Positions 7,882-15,819 of a DNA stretch of 36,073 bases are shown piece by piece. A program made the position numbers and the translations under genes. Source of the DNA: Methanomassiliicoccales archaeon RumEn M1. Lineage in GTDB: Archaea > Thermoplasmatota > Thermoplasmata > Methanomassiliicoccales > Methanomassiliicoccaceae. The stretch spans positions 1 through 36,073 of the forward strand of contig LJKK01000086.1 of the NCBI GenBank assembly GCA_001421185.1, in the 5' to 3' direction. Every line of letters begins with the position of its first letter. Within the stretch, counting starts at the first letter, position 1. The notes beneath the pieces are model-generated. The model worked only from the letters and a program-made list of their open reading frames with translations. It ran no database searches and was not told where the DNA came from.

Positions 7882-8613
7882 GTGGGAGTATCGAACAGCG
7901 CGACGTTGGAGCTGAGGCTGATAATCGAGAAGCTTAGGAACCGTTTCTCCGTGCCCGACCGGCTGGAGGGCACCGCCTGGAGCCCCAAGGTCATGGACCT
8001 GCCGCCCGGGGAGCGGTTCCTGGTGGTGGCGCCCCATCCCGACGACGATGCGGTCGGCTGCGGCGGCAGCATCATCAAGCTGGTGGACGCCGGGAAGAGC
8101 GTGAGGATCCTCTTTCTATCCATCCAGGAGGGGGACTTCACCCGCGATCACCGGAAGGGCGAGATCCAGCGCTCCCTCGGGCATATGGGCGTCACCGACC
8201 ACGTGCTCCACGAGACGCCGTTCCCCTCGGCCAAGGAGGCCTCCCGGCTCATCGCCCAGGAGCTGTCGTCCGGCTACGACGCGGTGTTCGCGCCGTCGCC
8301 GTTCGAGAACCACGACCACCACCTGCGGGCGTTCGAGGCCTGTGTTCAGGCATTGCGCGCTGGCGGAGGATCGCCTGACCTCATCATGTACGAGGTGTGG
8401 GGGACCCTCATGCCCAACCTGCTGATACCGATACATGACGTCATGGAGAGGAAGGTCGCCGCCGTCAAGGAGCACGCGACGCAGTGCGCCGACATCGACT
8501 ACGAGCGGGTGGCGCGAGGCATCAACGGCTACCGGGCCGCGGCCAGTGCCCTGGACGGCTACGCCGAGGCGTTCATGCACATGCCCGCCTCCACCGTGCT
8601 CAAGCTGTTCTGA
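7882..8613 (+). CDS. PIG-L/LmbE family de-N-acetylase
   Basis: 243 residues from a GTG at 7882. No ribosome-binding site is visible; an AATTAA-type TATA about 29 bases upstream suggests a leaderless message. The zinc site motif reads PHPDDDAVGCGG (residues ~51-62), with an Asp where most relatives have Glu. NHDHHLRAFE (~132-140) supplies the third metal histidine. PIG-L enzymes remove an acetyl group from N-acetylglucosamine-type sugars on lipids, polymers or small thiols. The length is normal for the family. It is divergent from the GT4 gene, and its stop is directly adjacent to that of the convergent acyltransferase gene, so deacetylation and re-acylation of a glycan could be linked (inference). 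Confidence 0.9.
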   Translation: MGVSNSATLELRLIIEKLRNRFSVPDRLEGTAWSPKVMDLPPGERFLVVAPHPDDDAVGCGGSIIKLVDAGKSVRILFLSIQEGDFTRDHRKGEIQRSLGHMGVTDHVLHETPFPSAKEASRLIAQELSSGYDAVFAPSPFENHDHHLRAFEACVQALRAGGGSPDLIMYEVWGTLMPNLLIPIHDVMERKVAAVKEHATQCADIDYERVARGINGYRAAASALDGYAEAFMHMPASTVLKLF

Positions 8614-9657
8614 TCACACCAACGGAGCTTCCCGGAGCGGGTACTGGGTCCGTCGGATGAGGCCGCGGTTGACGGCCCGGAGGTGCACCTGCGGCCGGTC
8701 CACGGCGTTGAACCGGTACTTGTACGTCTCCGACCCTCGAAGCATGTCGAACTCCCCGCAGCCGCGCTGGTGACACTCCTCGATGATGCGGCTCAGCAGC
8801 ACGTTCCCGGGGGAGTGCTGGGCATACTCGGGTCCGAAGCCTGACAGGTAGTACAGATAACGCTCATCGTCCTCCAGGCCCATGGTGATGGCCTGCGGCG
8901 TGTCGTCGATCAGGATGGCATGGAACACTATACCGCGTCCGACCATCCGCCGGGCGACGTTCTCGATGAACCGCGGCATGCCCGGCAGGCCGAGGCAGCT
9001 GGAGGACCTCCACCTTTGATCGTGCAGCTCCTTAAGCCATCGTATCGCCTCGTCGACCCGATCGGCGGTGCGCATGCTCTCGAACCTGGCCCCATGGTCC
9101 TGCAGCCGGCGCCATCCCCTCCCGATGGTGGCGCGCATGTTCTTCGACAATGTGGCCATGTAATCGTCGTAGCCGCCGCTCAGGCGGATGAAGGGCGCCA
9201 CCTCGCGCGCCTCCTCGCAGTTGGGGAACGCCCTCCTGGCCCCCCGCTCGGTGGGCCCTCCCTGCCTCATGTCCCTCAGCTCCATGACGTCCCAGTCGTC
9301 CCTCTCCCGCATGTGCTCCCAGATGGCGTCATGGACATCGGCCCGGGCATCCCGGGCGACGATGCCGCAGCGGTCTGACGGGCCCGAGCCCATGAACCTG
9401 ACCTTGGTCCAGTGCTTCCCCTGCTCGTACAGTGCCATCGGTGCATACCCTACCGGGCGCCCGTTCTCGGTGACGCGGAGGATCAGCGGCCTCAGCTCCT
9501 CGCCGAACGCGCCCCACCAGGCCGACAGCCAGTCGAGGCTGAGGAAAAGACGGTCCTCTCCGCTCGTCCGCAGGACGTCCATATAGTCATCTTTCTCATC
9601 TTCCAGACGAGCAAGTGAGCTGACCTCGTCTACGGTCAGGGACATGTCATGGAACAT
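8614..9657 (-). CDS. FemAB/CelD-like GNAT-fold acyltransferase
   Basis: 347 residues. The ATG at 9657 has GGAGGG five bases upstream; an alternative ATG is at 9645. The sequence has the double-GNAT look of the BioF2-like acetyltransferase (Acetyltransf_6) family. An N-terminal half includes PLILRVTENGRPVGYAPMAL. The middle signature is YMATLSKNMRATIGRGWRRL. The C-terminal half has GIVFHAILIDDTPQAITMGL, YYLSGFGPEYAQHSPGNVLL and FDMLRGSETYKYRF, the usual end of the fold. Such enzymes acylate amino sugars or peptides in envelope synthesis. Its last codon and the PIG-L stop form a single TGATCA. Confidence 0.85.
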   Translation of the reverse strand: MFHDMSLTVDEVSSLARLEDEKDDYMDVLRTSGEDRLFLSLDWLSAWWGAFGEELRPLILRVTENGRPVGYAPMALYEQGKHWTKVRFMGSGPSDRCGIVARDARADVHDAIWEHMRERDDWDVMELRDMRQGGPTERGARRAFPNCEEAREVAPFIRLSGGYDDYMATLSKNMRATIGRGWRRLQDHGARFESMRTADRVDEAIRWLKELHDQRWRSSSCLGLPGMPRFIENVARRMVGRGIVFHAILIDDTPQAITMGLEDDERYLYYLSGFGPEYAQHSPGNVLLSRIIEECHQRGCGEFDMLRGSETYKYRFNAVDRPQVHLRAVNRGLIRRTQYPLREAPLV

Positions 9658-9753
9658 TGGAGCCCTCCGGACATTAAGCTTTCTCCGTCCGTGTCATCCG
9701 ACCCCTTTGGCATCCGATGCTGGTCCTGTACGACGTCCGGGCGCTGGCGGACC

Positions 9754-9767
9754 AAAAATAGTATATG
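9754..9767 (+). promoter_or_regulatory. TATA-box promoter of purC
   Basis: An A-rich AAAAATAGTATATGG tract lies 38-50 bases before the purC ATG in a 147-base divergent spacer, matching archaeal BRE/TATA composition and leaving a leader of about 15 bases. No PUR box was recognised. Confidence 0.5.
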
Positions 9768-9804
9768 GACCATTCATGTTACATTCAGTCGAGCGTGCGA
9801 TACG

Positions 9805-10710
9805 ATGAAGCTGGTCAGAACCGGAAAGGTCAAGCAGGTCTATGAGGTGGACGATCAGACGCTGGAGTTCGTGTTCACCGACAACATCAGCGTGTTCGAC
9901 AAGATCATTCCATCCCAGATACCCAACAAGGGGGAGACGCTGTGCCGCAGCGCGGCCTTCTGGTTCCAGGTGCTCAGGAAGGCCGGCATCCGGACGCACT
10001 TCACCGAGCTGGTGCCGCCCAACCGCATGCGCGTCAAGCGCGTCGAGGTCATCTCCGACTACGACCGCATCAACGGCAGCACCACCAACTACCTGATCCC
10101 GCTGGAGATCATATCGCGCCACTACGTCGCCGGTTCGCTATGGGACCGCATCAAGGGCGGCGAGATCAAGGCGGAGGAGCTGGGCTTCGATGCCGACCAC
10201 GAGGTGAGGTACGGCGAGGAGCTGCCCCGTCCGTTCTACGAGGTCACCACCAAGCTGGAGCCGGTCGACCGGCTGCTGACCAGGGAGGAGGCGCTGAAGA
10301 TCTCCGGCCTCTCCGAGGAGGAGATGGAGAACCTGTTCGCCACGGTGGCCAAGATCGACGAGATCATCGCCGAGGAAGTGGGCGAGAGGATGCTCATCCA
10401 TGTCGACGGCAAGAAGGAGTTCGCCTTCGACGAGAAGCGCAACCTCATGGTGGTGGACACCTTCGGAACGGCCGACGAGGACCGCTGGTGGGACGACGAC
10501 GCGTACGCCAAGGGCGAGTGCGTCGAACTGTCGAAGGAAGCGGTGCGGCAGATCTACCGCAACAGCGGCTACTACGACGAGCTGATGAAGGCCCGCAAGG
10601 CCGGAAGGCCGGAGCCCGACATACCGCCCCTGTCGCCCGCCGACGTCAAGAAGGTCAGCGAGCTGTACATCGAGATGTTCGAGCGCATCACCGGCGAGAG
10701 CTTCCGGTAG
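9805..10710 (+). CDS. purC: Phosphoribosylaminoimidazole-succinocarboxamide synthase (SAICAR synthetase)
   Basis: 301 residues from the ATG at 9805. The open frame extends upstream to 9649, but the family start MKLVRTGKVKQVYEVDD fixes the ATG. It catalyses ATP-dependent joining of aspartate to CAIR in purine synthesis. Visible landmarks: the glycine/lysine ATP loop GKVKQVY, FTDNISVFDKIIPSQIPNKG, the substrate-binding region TTNYLIPLEIISRHYVAGSL, TKLEPVDRLLTREEAL and DTFGTADEDRWW (the usual DE..TPDSSR region in variant form). Length is somewhat longer than short bacterial PurC (~240) but normal for this subfamily. It is monocistronic, with its own TATA and a downstream terminator-like hairpin. 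No other pur genes are in the window. Confidence 0.95.
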   Translation: MKLVRTGKVKQVYEVDDQTLEFVFTDNISVFDKIIPSQIPNKGETLCRSAAFWFQVLRKAGIRTHFTELVPPNRMRVKRVEVISDYDRINGSTTNYLIPLEIISRHYVAGSLWDRIKGGEIKAEELGFDADHEVRYGEELPRPFYEVTTKLEPVDRLLTREEALKISGLSEEEMENLFATVAKIDEIIAEEVGERMLIHVDGKKEFAFDEKRNLMVVDTFGTADEDRWWDDDAYAKGECVELSKEAVRQIYRNSGYYDELMKARKAGRPEPDIPPLSPADVKKVSELYIEMFERITGESFR

Positions 10711-10735
10711 CGCCCGGAACCGACGCGATGAAAGA

Positions 10736-10802
10736 GCGTCGATGAATAAGCGAAGCCGTTACATGCTGCCGATCGGCAGCATGCATCCTCTTCATCGAGC
10801 GC
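10736..10802 (+). other. Long imperfect hairpin containing a 22-base perfect palindrome, 3' of purC
   Basis: Inner stem: CATGCTGCC (10762-10770), loop GATC, GGCAGCATG (10775-10783). Outer stem: TCGATGAA (10739-10746) with TTCATCGA (10791-10798), extended by GCG/CGC after a one-base bulge. It has no T-run, so it is not a classical terminator. It may be a 3' UTR structure or small RNA (inference). Confidence 0.55.
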
Positions 10803-10892
10803 CCCTCATCGCCATTCTTTCGACGTAACGGGAACGATCCCACCTAATCGTCCAGGGCGCACCCCCTATGATATGATCAGGCCAGCATGGTC

Positions 10893-10924
10893 GGAGCGAA
10901 CGCTCCCACGCGGCTGCTTTTTTT
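10893..10924 (+). terminator. Hairpin plus T7 run, likely transcription terminator
   Basis: GGAGCG-AA-CGCTCC (10893-10906) is followed by a GC-rich spacer and seven T residues (10918-10924). Archaeal RNA polymerase terminates at oligo-T. It would end the purC transcript before the LRR gene promoter. Confidence 0.55.
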
Positions 10925-10944
10925 CGGATTAGAAACCACAACTC

Positions 10945-10957
10945 ATCCTTATATCCT
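10945..10957 (+). promoter_or_regulatory. TATA-box promoter of the LRR surface protein
   Basis: TCCTTATATCC is centred about 34 bases before the ATG at 10985. There is no ribosome-binding site, consistent with a leaderless or near-leaderless message. Confidence 0.5.
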
Positions 10958-10984
10958 AATCAAAAACCATGACTGCCGATTTAT

Positions 10985-12517
10985 ATGCGGGAAAAGGTCC
11001 CCTATGTCCTATTAGCAATGGCGCTTCTAACGTCCGCCTCGTCCCTCTTGCCCGGGGCCGAGGCGGCCGATACGTATGGAGATTTTGAATATGTCATCAT
11101 AAGTGGCACAGCACGAATAACCGGGTATGTTGGCGATGGCGGCGATATAGAGATTCCCGCCATGATCGATGGCAGGTACGTCACTCACATCGGCGATTCG
11201 GCATTCAGGGACTGCACCTCCCTGACCTCCGTCATCATACCGGAGAGCGTCAGCTGGATCGACGAAAGCGCCTTCAGGGGCTGTTCATCTCTGAGCAGCA
11301 TAAACATACCTAGCGGAACCACCAGACTCGCCGCTTACGCCTTCCAAGGCTGCACCTCCCTGACGTCCATCACCGTACCGGGCAGTGTCACCGACTTCGG
11401 CGGCTATGTCTTCCAAGACTGCACCTCCCTGACCTCCGTCACTCTGATGGAAGGGGTCTACATCATCAGGGACTCCGCCTTCCAAGGCTGCACCTCCCTA
11501 ACGTCCATAAGCTTGCCCACCAGCCTTACCTCCATCGGCAGATACGCCTTCCAAGGCTGCACATCCCTGACGTCCATAACCATACCGGACGCGGTCTACA
11601 CCATAAGCACAGGCGCCTTCCGAGGGTGTTCGTCCCTGACGTCCATCACTATTCCGGACGGCGTTGGGATCATTGGTCAATTGGCATTCGGGGACTGTTC
11701 CTCCTTGGAGTCCATCACCGTGGGCGAAGGCAACCATTTGTTCTCCAGCATGGACGGCGTGCTGTTCGATAAAGATGGGACCACGCTGATCCAATACCCG
11801 ATCGGTTCGCCGAGAACGGTATACGCCGTTCCGGAAAGCGTCACGAGCATCGGCCAATATGCATTTCGGGGCTCCTCCTCCCTGGCCAGCCTTTACCTGC
11901 CGGCCAGCGTCGTTAGCATAGGCAACTATGCGCTGTGGGACTGCACCTCCCTGACCTCCATCGACGTGAGCGAGACCAATGAATACTATTCAAGCATGGA
12001 CGGCGTGCTGTTCGACAAGGAGAAGAAAAAGCTGATCCAGTATCCTATCGGCTCCCCAGACGCTGACTACATCGTACCGGACGGCGTCACCAGCATCGAA
12101 AGCAATTCGTTCTATCGTGCCTCTTCCTTGACGTCCGTCACCATACCGGGCAGTGTCACGAGCATCGCCCAACCCGCCTTCCGCGGCTGCACCTCCCTCA
12201 TCGAGATCAGCGTGGATGCGAGCAATGAGCATTACACCAGCATCGGTGGTGTTCTGTTCGACAAGGGGATGAACAAGCTCATGCAGTACCCGATCGGCCT
12301 GCCAAGCGCCGATTATGTCATACCGGACGGCGTCACCAGCGTCGAGAAGTTCGCCTTCGATGGGTGCTCCTCCTTGACGTCCGTCACCATACCGAGCAGC
12401 GTCACCAACATTCGGGAGGGTGCGTTCTATCAAAGCTCTTCGTTGAGGGCGATCAATTTCAGAGGTACGCCCCCGGTTTCGAAGCGTCCTGGGCCGAAGG
12501 CACCAGCCCAGAAGTGA
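10985..12517 (+). CDS. Secreted BspA-type leucine-rich-repeat surface protein, N-terminal part (frameshifted at ~12465)
   Basis: The first 28 residues are a signal peptide (basic MREK, hydrophobic core, then PGAEAAD). The rest is tandem BspA-like LRR_5 repeats of about 23 residues with the core AFxGCTSLTSITIPxSVTxI. Three longer inserts of the type SMDGVLFDK...LIQYPIGSP occur near 11750, 11998 and 12245. Such proteins are cell-surface adhesins or S-layer-associated proteins. The final 16 or so residues of this frame (TPPVSKRPGP...) are not LRR-like. In the +2 frame the expected capping phrase APGFEASWAEGTSP continues at once, so one base appears to be lost around 12463-12468. The intact protein would run 10985-13953, about 990 residues. 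Confidence 0.88.
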   Translation: MREKVPYVLLAMALLTSASSLLPGAEAADTYGDFEYVIISGTARITGYVGDGGDIEIPAMIDGRYVTHIGDSAFRDCTSLTSVIIPESVSWIDESAFRGCSSLSSINIPSGTTRLAAYAFQGCTSLTSITVPGSVTDFGGYVFQDCTSLTSVTLMEGVYIIRDSAFQGCTSLTSISLPTSLTSIGRYAFQGCTSLTSITIPDAVYTISTGAFRGCSSLTSITIPDGVGIIGQLAFGDCSSLESITVGEGNHLFSSMDGVLFDKDGTTLIQYPIGSPRTVYAVPESVTSIGQYAFRGSSSLASLYLPASVVSIGNYALWDCTSLTSIDVSETNEYYSSMDGVLFDKEKKKLIQYPIGSPDADYIVPDGVTSIESNSFYRASSLTSVTIPGSVTSIAQPAFRGCTSLIEISVDASNEHYTSIGGVLFDKGMNKLMQYPIGLPSADYVIPDGVTSVEKFAFDGCSSLTSVTIPSSVTNIREGAFYQSSSLRAINFRGTPPVSKRPGPKAPAQK

Positions 12518-13953
12518 CTGTCTACATCATCCAAGGCTCGTCCGGCTTCTCCGGGTGGTTCATGTATGGATTGACCCTGGTCGAAGTGATCGCTCCGAGC
12601 GCCCCCGAGGCGGTCGTGGCGGACGGAAGCAGCGGGTCAGCGGTCCTGAGCTGGTCCGCACCCACCGACGACGGTGGACTGGCCGATATATGGTACGAGG
12701 TCTATAGGAACGTGGATGGCGCCGGAGAGGAGCCCATCGGGTCGACCCGCGGCACGTCATTCGTTGACGAGGACGTCTCTTCCGGCGCAGTGTATTCGTA
12801 TTGGGTCGTAACGGTGAATCCTCTACTCCGTTCCCTTCCCTCGGCCGAAGCGTCGATGGAACCGGACCGGTATCTGTCCATCGATATACGGACCGACCCG
12901 TCGGAGGCGGGCCTCGGTCGCACGGTCACCATCTCCGGGGAGGCCACAAGGACCTACGATGGCATGGCGGTCGAAGGCCTACGACTGGTGTTGGCATTCA
13001 GCGTGGATGATGGCCTCACTTGGACGACCTTGGCGTCCGTGACGACCTCGGCCGATGGCTCATTCTCCGCACAATGGATGCCGACCGCCACTGGGACGTA
13101 CCTGCTCAGGGCGACGTGGGCCGGGGACGATGCCTACCTGCCGGCAGTGGCGACGGCCGGTGTGACGGTAGCGGCGAGCGACGACCGCCGGATCGAGGAG
13201 CTCAATGAGCGCCTCAACGAGACCAACGCCCGCCTCGCCGCGCTGTCCGACCTGCTGAACAGGACGATCACGAACGTCACCTCGGCGCTCTCGCTCATTG
13301 ACGATATCAGCGCTAACCTTAGCGAGCTGGACGCCGCGCACGGCTTCACCGCCGCGCGATTGGATGCGATGGCCAGCCAGGTGGACTCGATGATCGGCGA
13401 CCTCGCGGGTCTCAGGGCGCGGCTCATCTCGACCGATGCCAACGCCACCGCGCTGAGCGCACTGCTCGATGACACCATCGAAGCGCTCGAGGGCACTAAG
13501 GCCGACCTACTGGCCGCGCAGGAGGAGCTCAGGCGGAGCATCGAGAACACTGACGCCAACGTCACTGCTCTGAACGAACGGCTGAACGGCATTGTATCCG
13601 AGGTAGGACAACTAGGCGACGAACTTGTCAGGGCGTACGCAGCCGGCAACCTCACCGCAGGACGATTGGGTGCGTTGTTCGAAGAGGTCGACTCCCTCCT
13701 GGGCGATCTGACCGATATCCGGAAGAACCTCTCCTCGACCGACGCCAATGCCACGGTGCTATCGGCGCGGCTCGACAGCACCCTGTCGGACCTGGAAGAT
13801 ATCAAAGCGAACCTGACGGCCGCGATGAAGGACCTGGACGCGGTGCAGGACAAGCAATCCAGCGGCGGCCTGACCTATCTGGCCCTCGGAGGTGCAGGGA
13901 TCGCCGTGGGAGCGATCGCGATCGGCCTGTTCGCTTGGACGCGTAAGAACTAG
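12463..13953 (+). CDS. C-terminal part of the same LRR surface glycoprotein: fibronectin III, Ig-like, coiled-coil stalk and membrane anchor
   Basis: This frame has no plausible own start near 12463 (an ATG exists at 12565) and continues the protein interrupted upstream. Order: end of the LRR cap (VTVYIIQGSSGFSGWF); a fibronectin type III domain (APSAPEAVVADGSSGSAVL to YSYWVVTVN); an Ig-like domain (TISGEATRTYDG to YLLRATWAGDDAYLPAV); a ~220-residue coiled coil; and a final membrane helix GLTYLALGGAGIAVGAIAIG before a basic WTRKN tail. The stalk carries ten N-x-S/T sequons (NET, NRT, NVT, NLS, NAT and so on), so AglB-type N-glycosylation is likely. Parts of the stalk are duplicated with a 101-residue spacing. 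Confidence 0.85.
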   Translation, partial: RYAPGFEASWAEGTSPEVTVYIIQGSSGFSGWFMYGLTLVEVIAPSAPEAVVADGSSGSAVLSWSAPTDDGGLADIWYEVYRNVDGAGEEPIGSTRGTSFVDEDVSSGAVYSYWVVTVNPLLRSLPSAEASMEPDRYLSIDIRTDPSEAGLGRTVTISGEATRTYDGMAVEGLRLVLAFSVDDGLTWTTLASVTTSADGSFSAQWMPTATGTYLLRATWAGDDAYLPAVATAGVTVAASDDRRIEELNERLNETNARLAALSDLLNRTITNVTSALSLIDDISANLSELDAAHGFTAARLDAMASQVDSMIGDLAGLRARLISTDANATALSALLDDTIEALEGTKADLLAAQEELRRSIENTDANVTALNERLNGIVSEVGQLGDELVRAYAAGNLTAGRLGALFEEVDSLLGDLTDIRKNLSSTDANATVLSARLDSTLSDLEDIKANLTAAMKDLDAVQDKQSSGGLTYLALGGAGIAVGAIAIGLFAWTRKN

Positions 13954-13970
13954 AGCGGCCGCAAACCACT

Positions 13971-13987
13971 TCCTTCTCTTTTTATTT
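13971..13987 (+). terminator. T-rich terminator of the LRR gene
   Basis: CTTCTCTTTTTATTTCC lies 18-34 bases after the stop, the usual form of an archaeal oligo-T terminator. The rest of the 243-base gap to 14197 shows no gene. A hairpin lies at 14128-14155 (GTCG GGAGCGG-TCGT-CCGCTCC TT CGAC), 3' of the opposing UPF0179 gene. Confidence 0.5.
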
Positions 13988-14196
13988 CCACTAAGGGCAC
14001 CCTTGCTCTGCTGATTGCTCGAACGGTCCGGCCATGGGGCCTTTCAGCGCATGACGCCGATGCGATCTCGAGAACGTGATGGGCGAGCCATGGAGATGGA
14101 CCTTCGGCTCCCATCGACTCAAGCCTCGTCGGGAGCGGTCGTCCGCTCCTTCGACCGGAAAACGATCCGACCTTCAGGCCATCGCCGATCGATGGC

Positions 14197-14622
14197 TCAC
14201 TCCAGCACGACCGCCATCATGCGGTGTCCGGCCGGGCACTTCAGTTCCTTGCCCACGTTGGCCACGCGGAACCTCATCTGCTTCTCGATGCCGATGGGGT
14301 GGCACAGCTTCCAGTTCTGGCAGCCCAGCTCGTCGCACTTCACCGCCTCGAAGGTGATGGTGGAGCCCTCGATGGCGGAGCGCATGGGCAGGGCGCCCGA
14401 TTGCTTCTCCTTCTCCACCTCGATCACCCTCACACCCTCCTCGTGGATGCGGCATTCGTGCTTCACGTCCCTCACCTTGGTGATGCGGTACAGGCCGCCG
14501 GCGTCCAGGTTGAAGCATACCGCCTTAAGCTTGCAGTCGCGGCACTCGGTCAGGGGGCCGCGGTACACGAACATCTCCCCTATCTTGGCCTGATGTTCCC
14601 CTATCAGTGTAATGACTACCAT
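14197..14622 (-). CDS. UPF0179 family cysteine-rich protein
   Basis: 141 residues from the ATG at 14622. A longer frame to 14676 exists, but MVVITLIGEHQAKIG is the family start and GAGGG sits ahead of it, overlapping the upstream stop. UPF0179 is an archaeal family of unknown function. Many cysteines are arranged in pairs: CRDCKLKAVC near the N-terminus, HECRIHE, CDELGCQNWKLCHP and CPAGH near the end. This suggests one or more metal or Fe-S sites (inference). It is co-transcribed 10 bases downstream of egsA. Confidence 0.85.
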   Translation of the reverse strand: MVVITLIGEHQAKIGEMFVYRGPLTECRDCKLKAVCFNLDAGGLYRITKVRDVKHECRIHEEGVRVIEVEKEKQSGALPMRSAIEGSTITFEAVKCDELGCQNWKLCHPIGIEKQMRFRVANVGKELKCPAGHRMMAVVLE

Positions 14623-14632
14623 ATTATCGCCC

Positions 14633-15697
14633 TCAGATGACTCCGGTGATGGTGGCCAGGCGTTCGGCCGCCTCATGGGTGAGGCCCTCCTGGCCGAGTA
14701 TCGTGAACCTGCTGCGGACCTTGTGCGCGGTCACCAGGGCCTCGATGATCTTCTCCCGCGGGATGTCGAGCTCCTTGGCCGTGGTGGGCGCCCCGATCTT
14801 GACCAGCGCGTCGCGTATGCGCCTCCAGTCCCCGCCGTGGAGGTACATCATCATGATCGACCCCAGGCCGCACTGCTCGCCATGGAGCCCCTTTCCCGGG
14901 CATAGCATGTCCAGGGCGTGCGAGAACATGTGCTCCGAGCCCGAGGTCGGACGCGACGAGCCGGCCACCGACATGGATACGCCGGATATGATGATGGGGC
15001 GTATGGCAACCCATACGCTCTCCTCCTGGCACGGTTTGATGACGTCCGCATTATCGATGATCGTCTCTGCCGTGTACACCGCCAGCGAGTAGGCCGAGCG
15101 GGAGAACTCCTCTCCCCGCAGCTTCCGGGCGAACTCCCAGTCCCGCACGGCGGTCGAATTGGAAATGACGTCGGCGCAGCCGGACGCCAGCAGGCGGTAC
15201 GGCGCCTGCACGATGACGGACGTATCGGCCACCACGCCCAGCGGCACCTTGGCGTCGAGCGACAGCGGGCCGTTCTCCCCCTTGATGGACGCCCTGCCCG
15301 AGGCGATGCCGTCGTGCGATGCCGATGTCGGCACCGAGATGAACTCCACCCCTAGGTCCTTGGCGGCCATCTTGGCGAGGTCGATCTTGCTGCCGCCGCC
15401 GATGCCGATGAGGAAGTTCGGCTTGACATCGCGGGCGGCCTCCTCGACCTTTTCGAGATTGTCCTTGGTGGCCTCTCCCACCACTACCGAATGGACGTCG
15501 AAGCCGGCGTCGGCCAGGCGCGTCTCGATATTCCCGGACGCCACGTCCCTCGTCTTGGGCCCGGTCACCAGCAGGGCGGATCCGCACAGTCCGAAGTCCC
15601 TGCACACCTCCGGTATCTGCCCAAGAACGCCGTGTCCGACCAGTACATTTCTGGGGAAAAGTATCGAACGGGCCTTGGTGAAGTCGCCTTCGTCCAT
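14633..15697 (-). CDS. egsA: sn-Glycerol-1-phosphate dehydrogenase
   Basis: 354 residues from the ATG at 15697, with AAGGAGATGAG directly ahead. The enzyme reduces dihydroxyacetone phosphate to sn-glycerol-1-phosphate with NAD(P)H, giving the backbone of archaeal ether lipids. This is strong evidence for an archaeal host. Landmarks: the Rossmann-like N-terminal half (ALLVTGPKT), the nucleotide loop IGIGGGSKIDLAK (~97-109), the metal region SVPTSASHDGIASGRAS with its Asp, and the two histidine ligands in GSEHMFSHALD and GLHGEQCG. Length fits the family. Promoter: a TATA-like CATATATAATGG element (minus strand, 15759-15770) gives a short leader. UPF0179 follows in the same operon. Confidence 0.96.
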   Translation of the reverse strand: MDEGDFTKARSILFPRNVLVGHGVLGQIPEVCRDFGLCGSALLVTGPKTRDVASGNIETRLADAGFDVHSVVVGEATKDNLEKVEEAARDVKPNFLIGIGGGSKIDLAKMAAKDLGVEFISVPTSASHDGIASGRASIKGENGPLSLDAKVPLGVVADTSVIVQAPYRLLASGCADVISNSTAVRDWEFARKLRGEEFSRSAYSLAVYTAETIIDNADVIKPCQEESVWVAIRPIIISGVSMSVAGSSRPTSGSEHMFSHALDMLCPGKGLHGEQCGLGSIMMMYLHGGDWRRIRDALVKIGAPTTAKELDIPREKIIEALVTAHKVRSRFTILGQEGLTHEAAERLATITGVI

Positions 15698-15758
15698 CTC
15701 ATCTCCTTAATTCCAGACTGATATATGTATCCTTCCAGCTACCTCATCGCATACTTTG

Positions 15759-15770
15759 TCATATATAATG
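15759..15770 (-). promoter_or_regulatory. TATA-box promoter of egsA
   Basis: On the minus strand CCATTATATATGA lies about 65 bases before the start. With initiation ~25 bases downstream this leaves a leader of ~35-40 bases carrying the ribosome-binding site. A second TATA-like site lies at 15720-15729. Confidence 0.45.
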
Positions 15771-15819
15771 GAGGAGCCGGCGAGCAGGATGGCCAGGCTT
15801 TGTTGCGCCCGGTCCTCGC

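Noticed and set aside
11200-12450. Regular DNA repeats that could suggest a CRISPR array
   Set aside because: The ~69-base period encodes 23-residue LRR units in one open frame, with no identical repeats separated by unique spacers.
12463-12475. Programmed ribosomal frameshifting in the LRR gene
   Set aside because: No slippery heptamer or downstream stimulatory structure is evident, and five other unrelated genes show the same kind of break.
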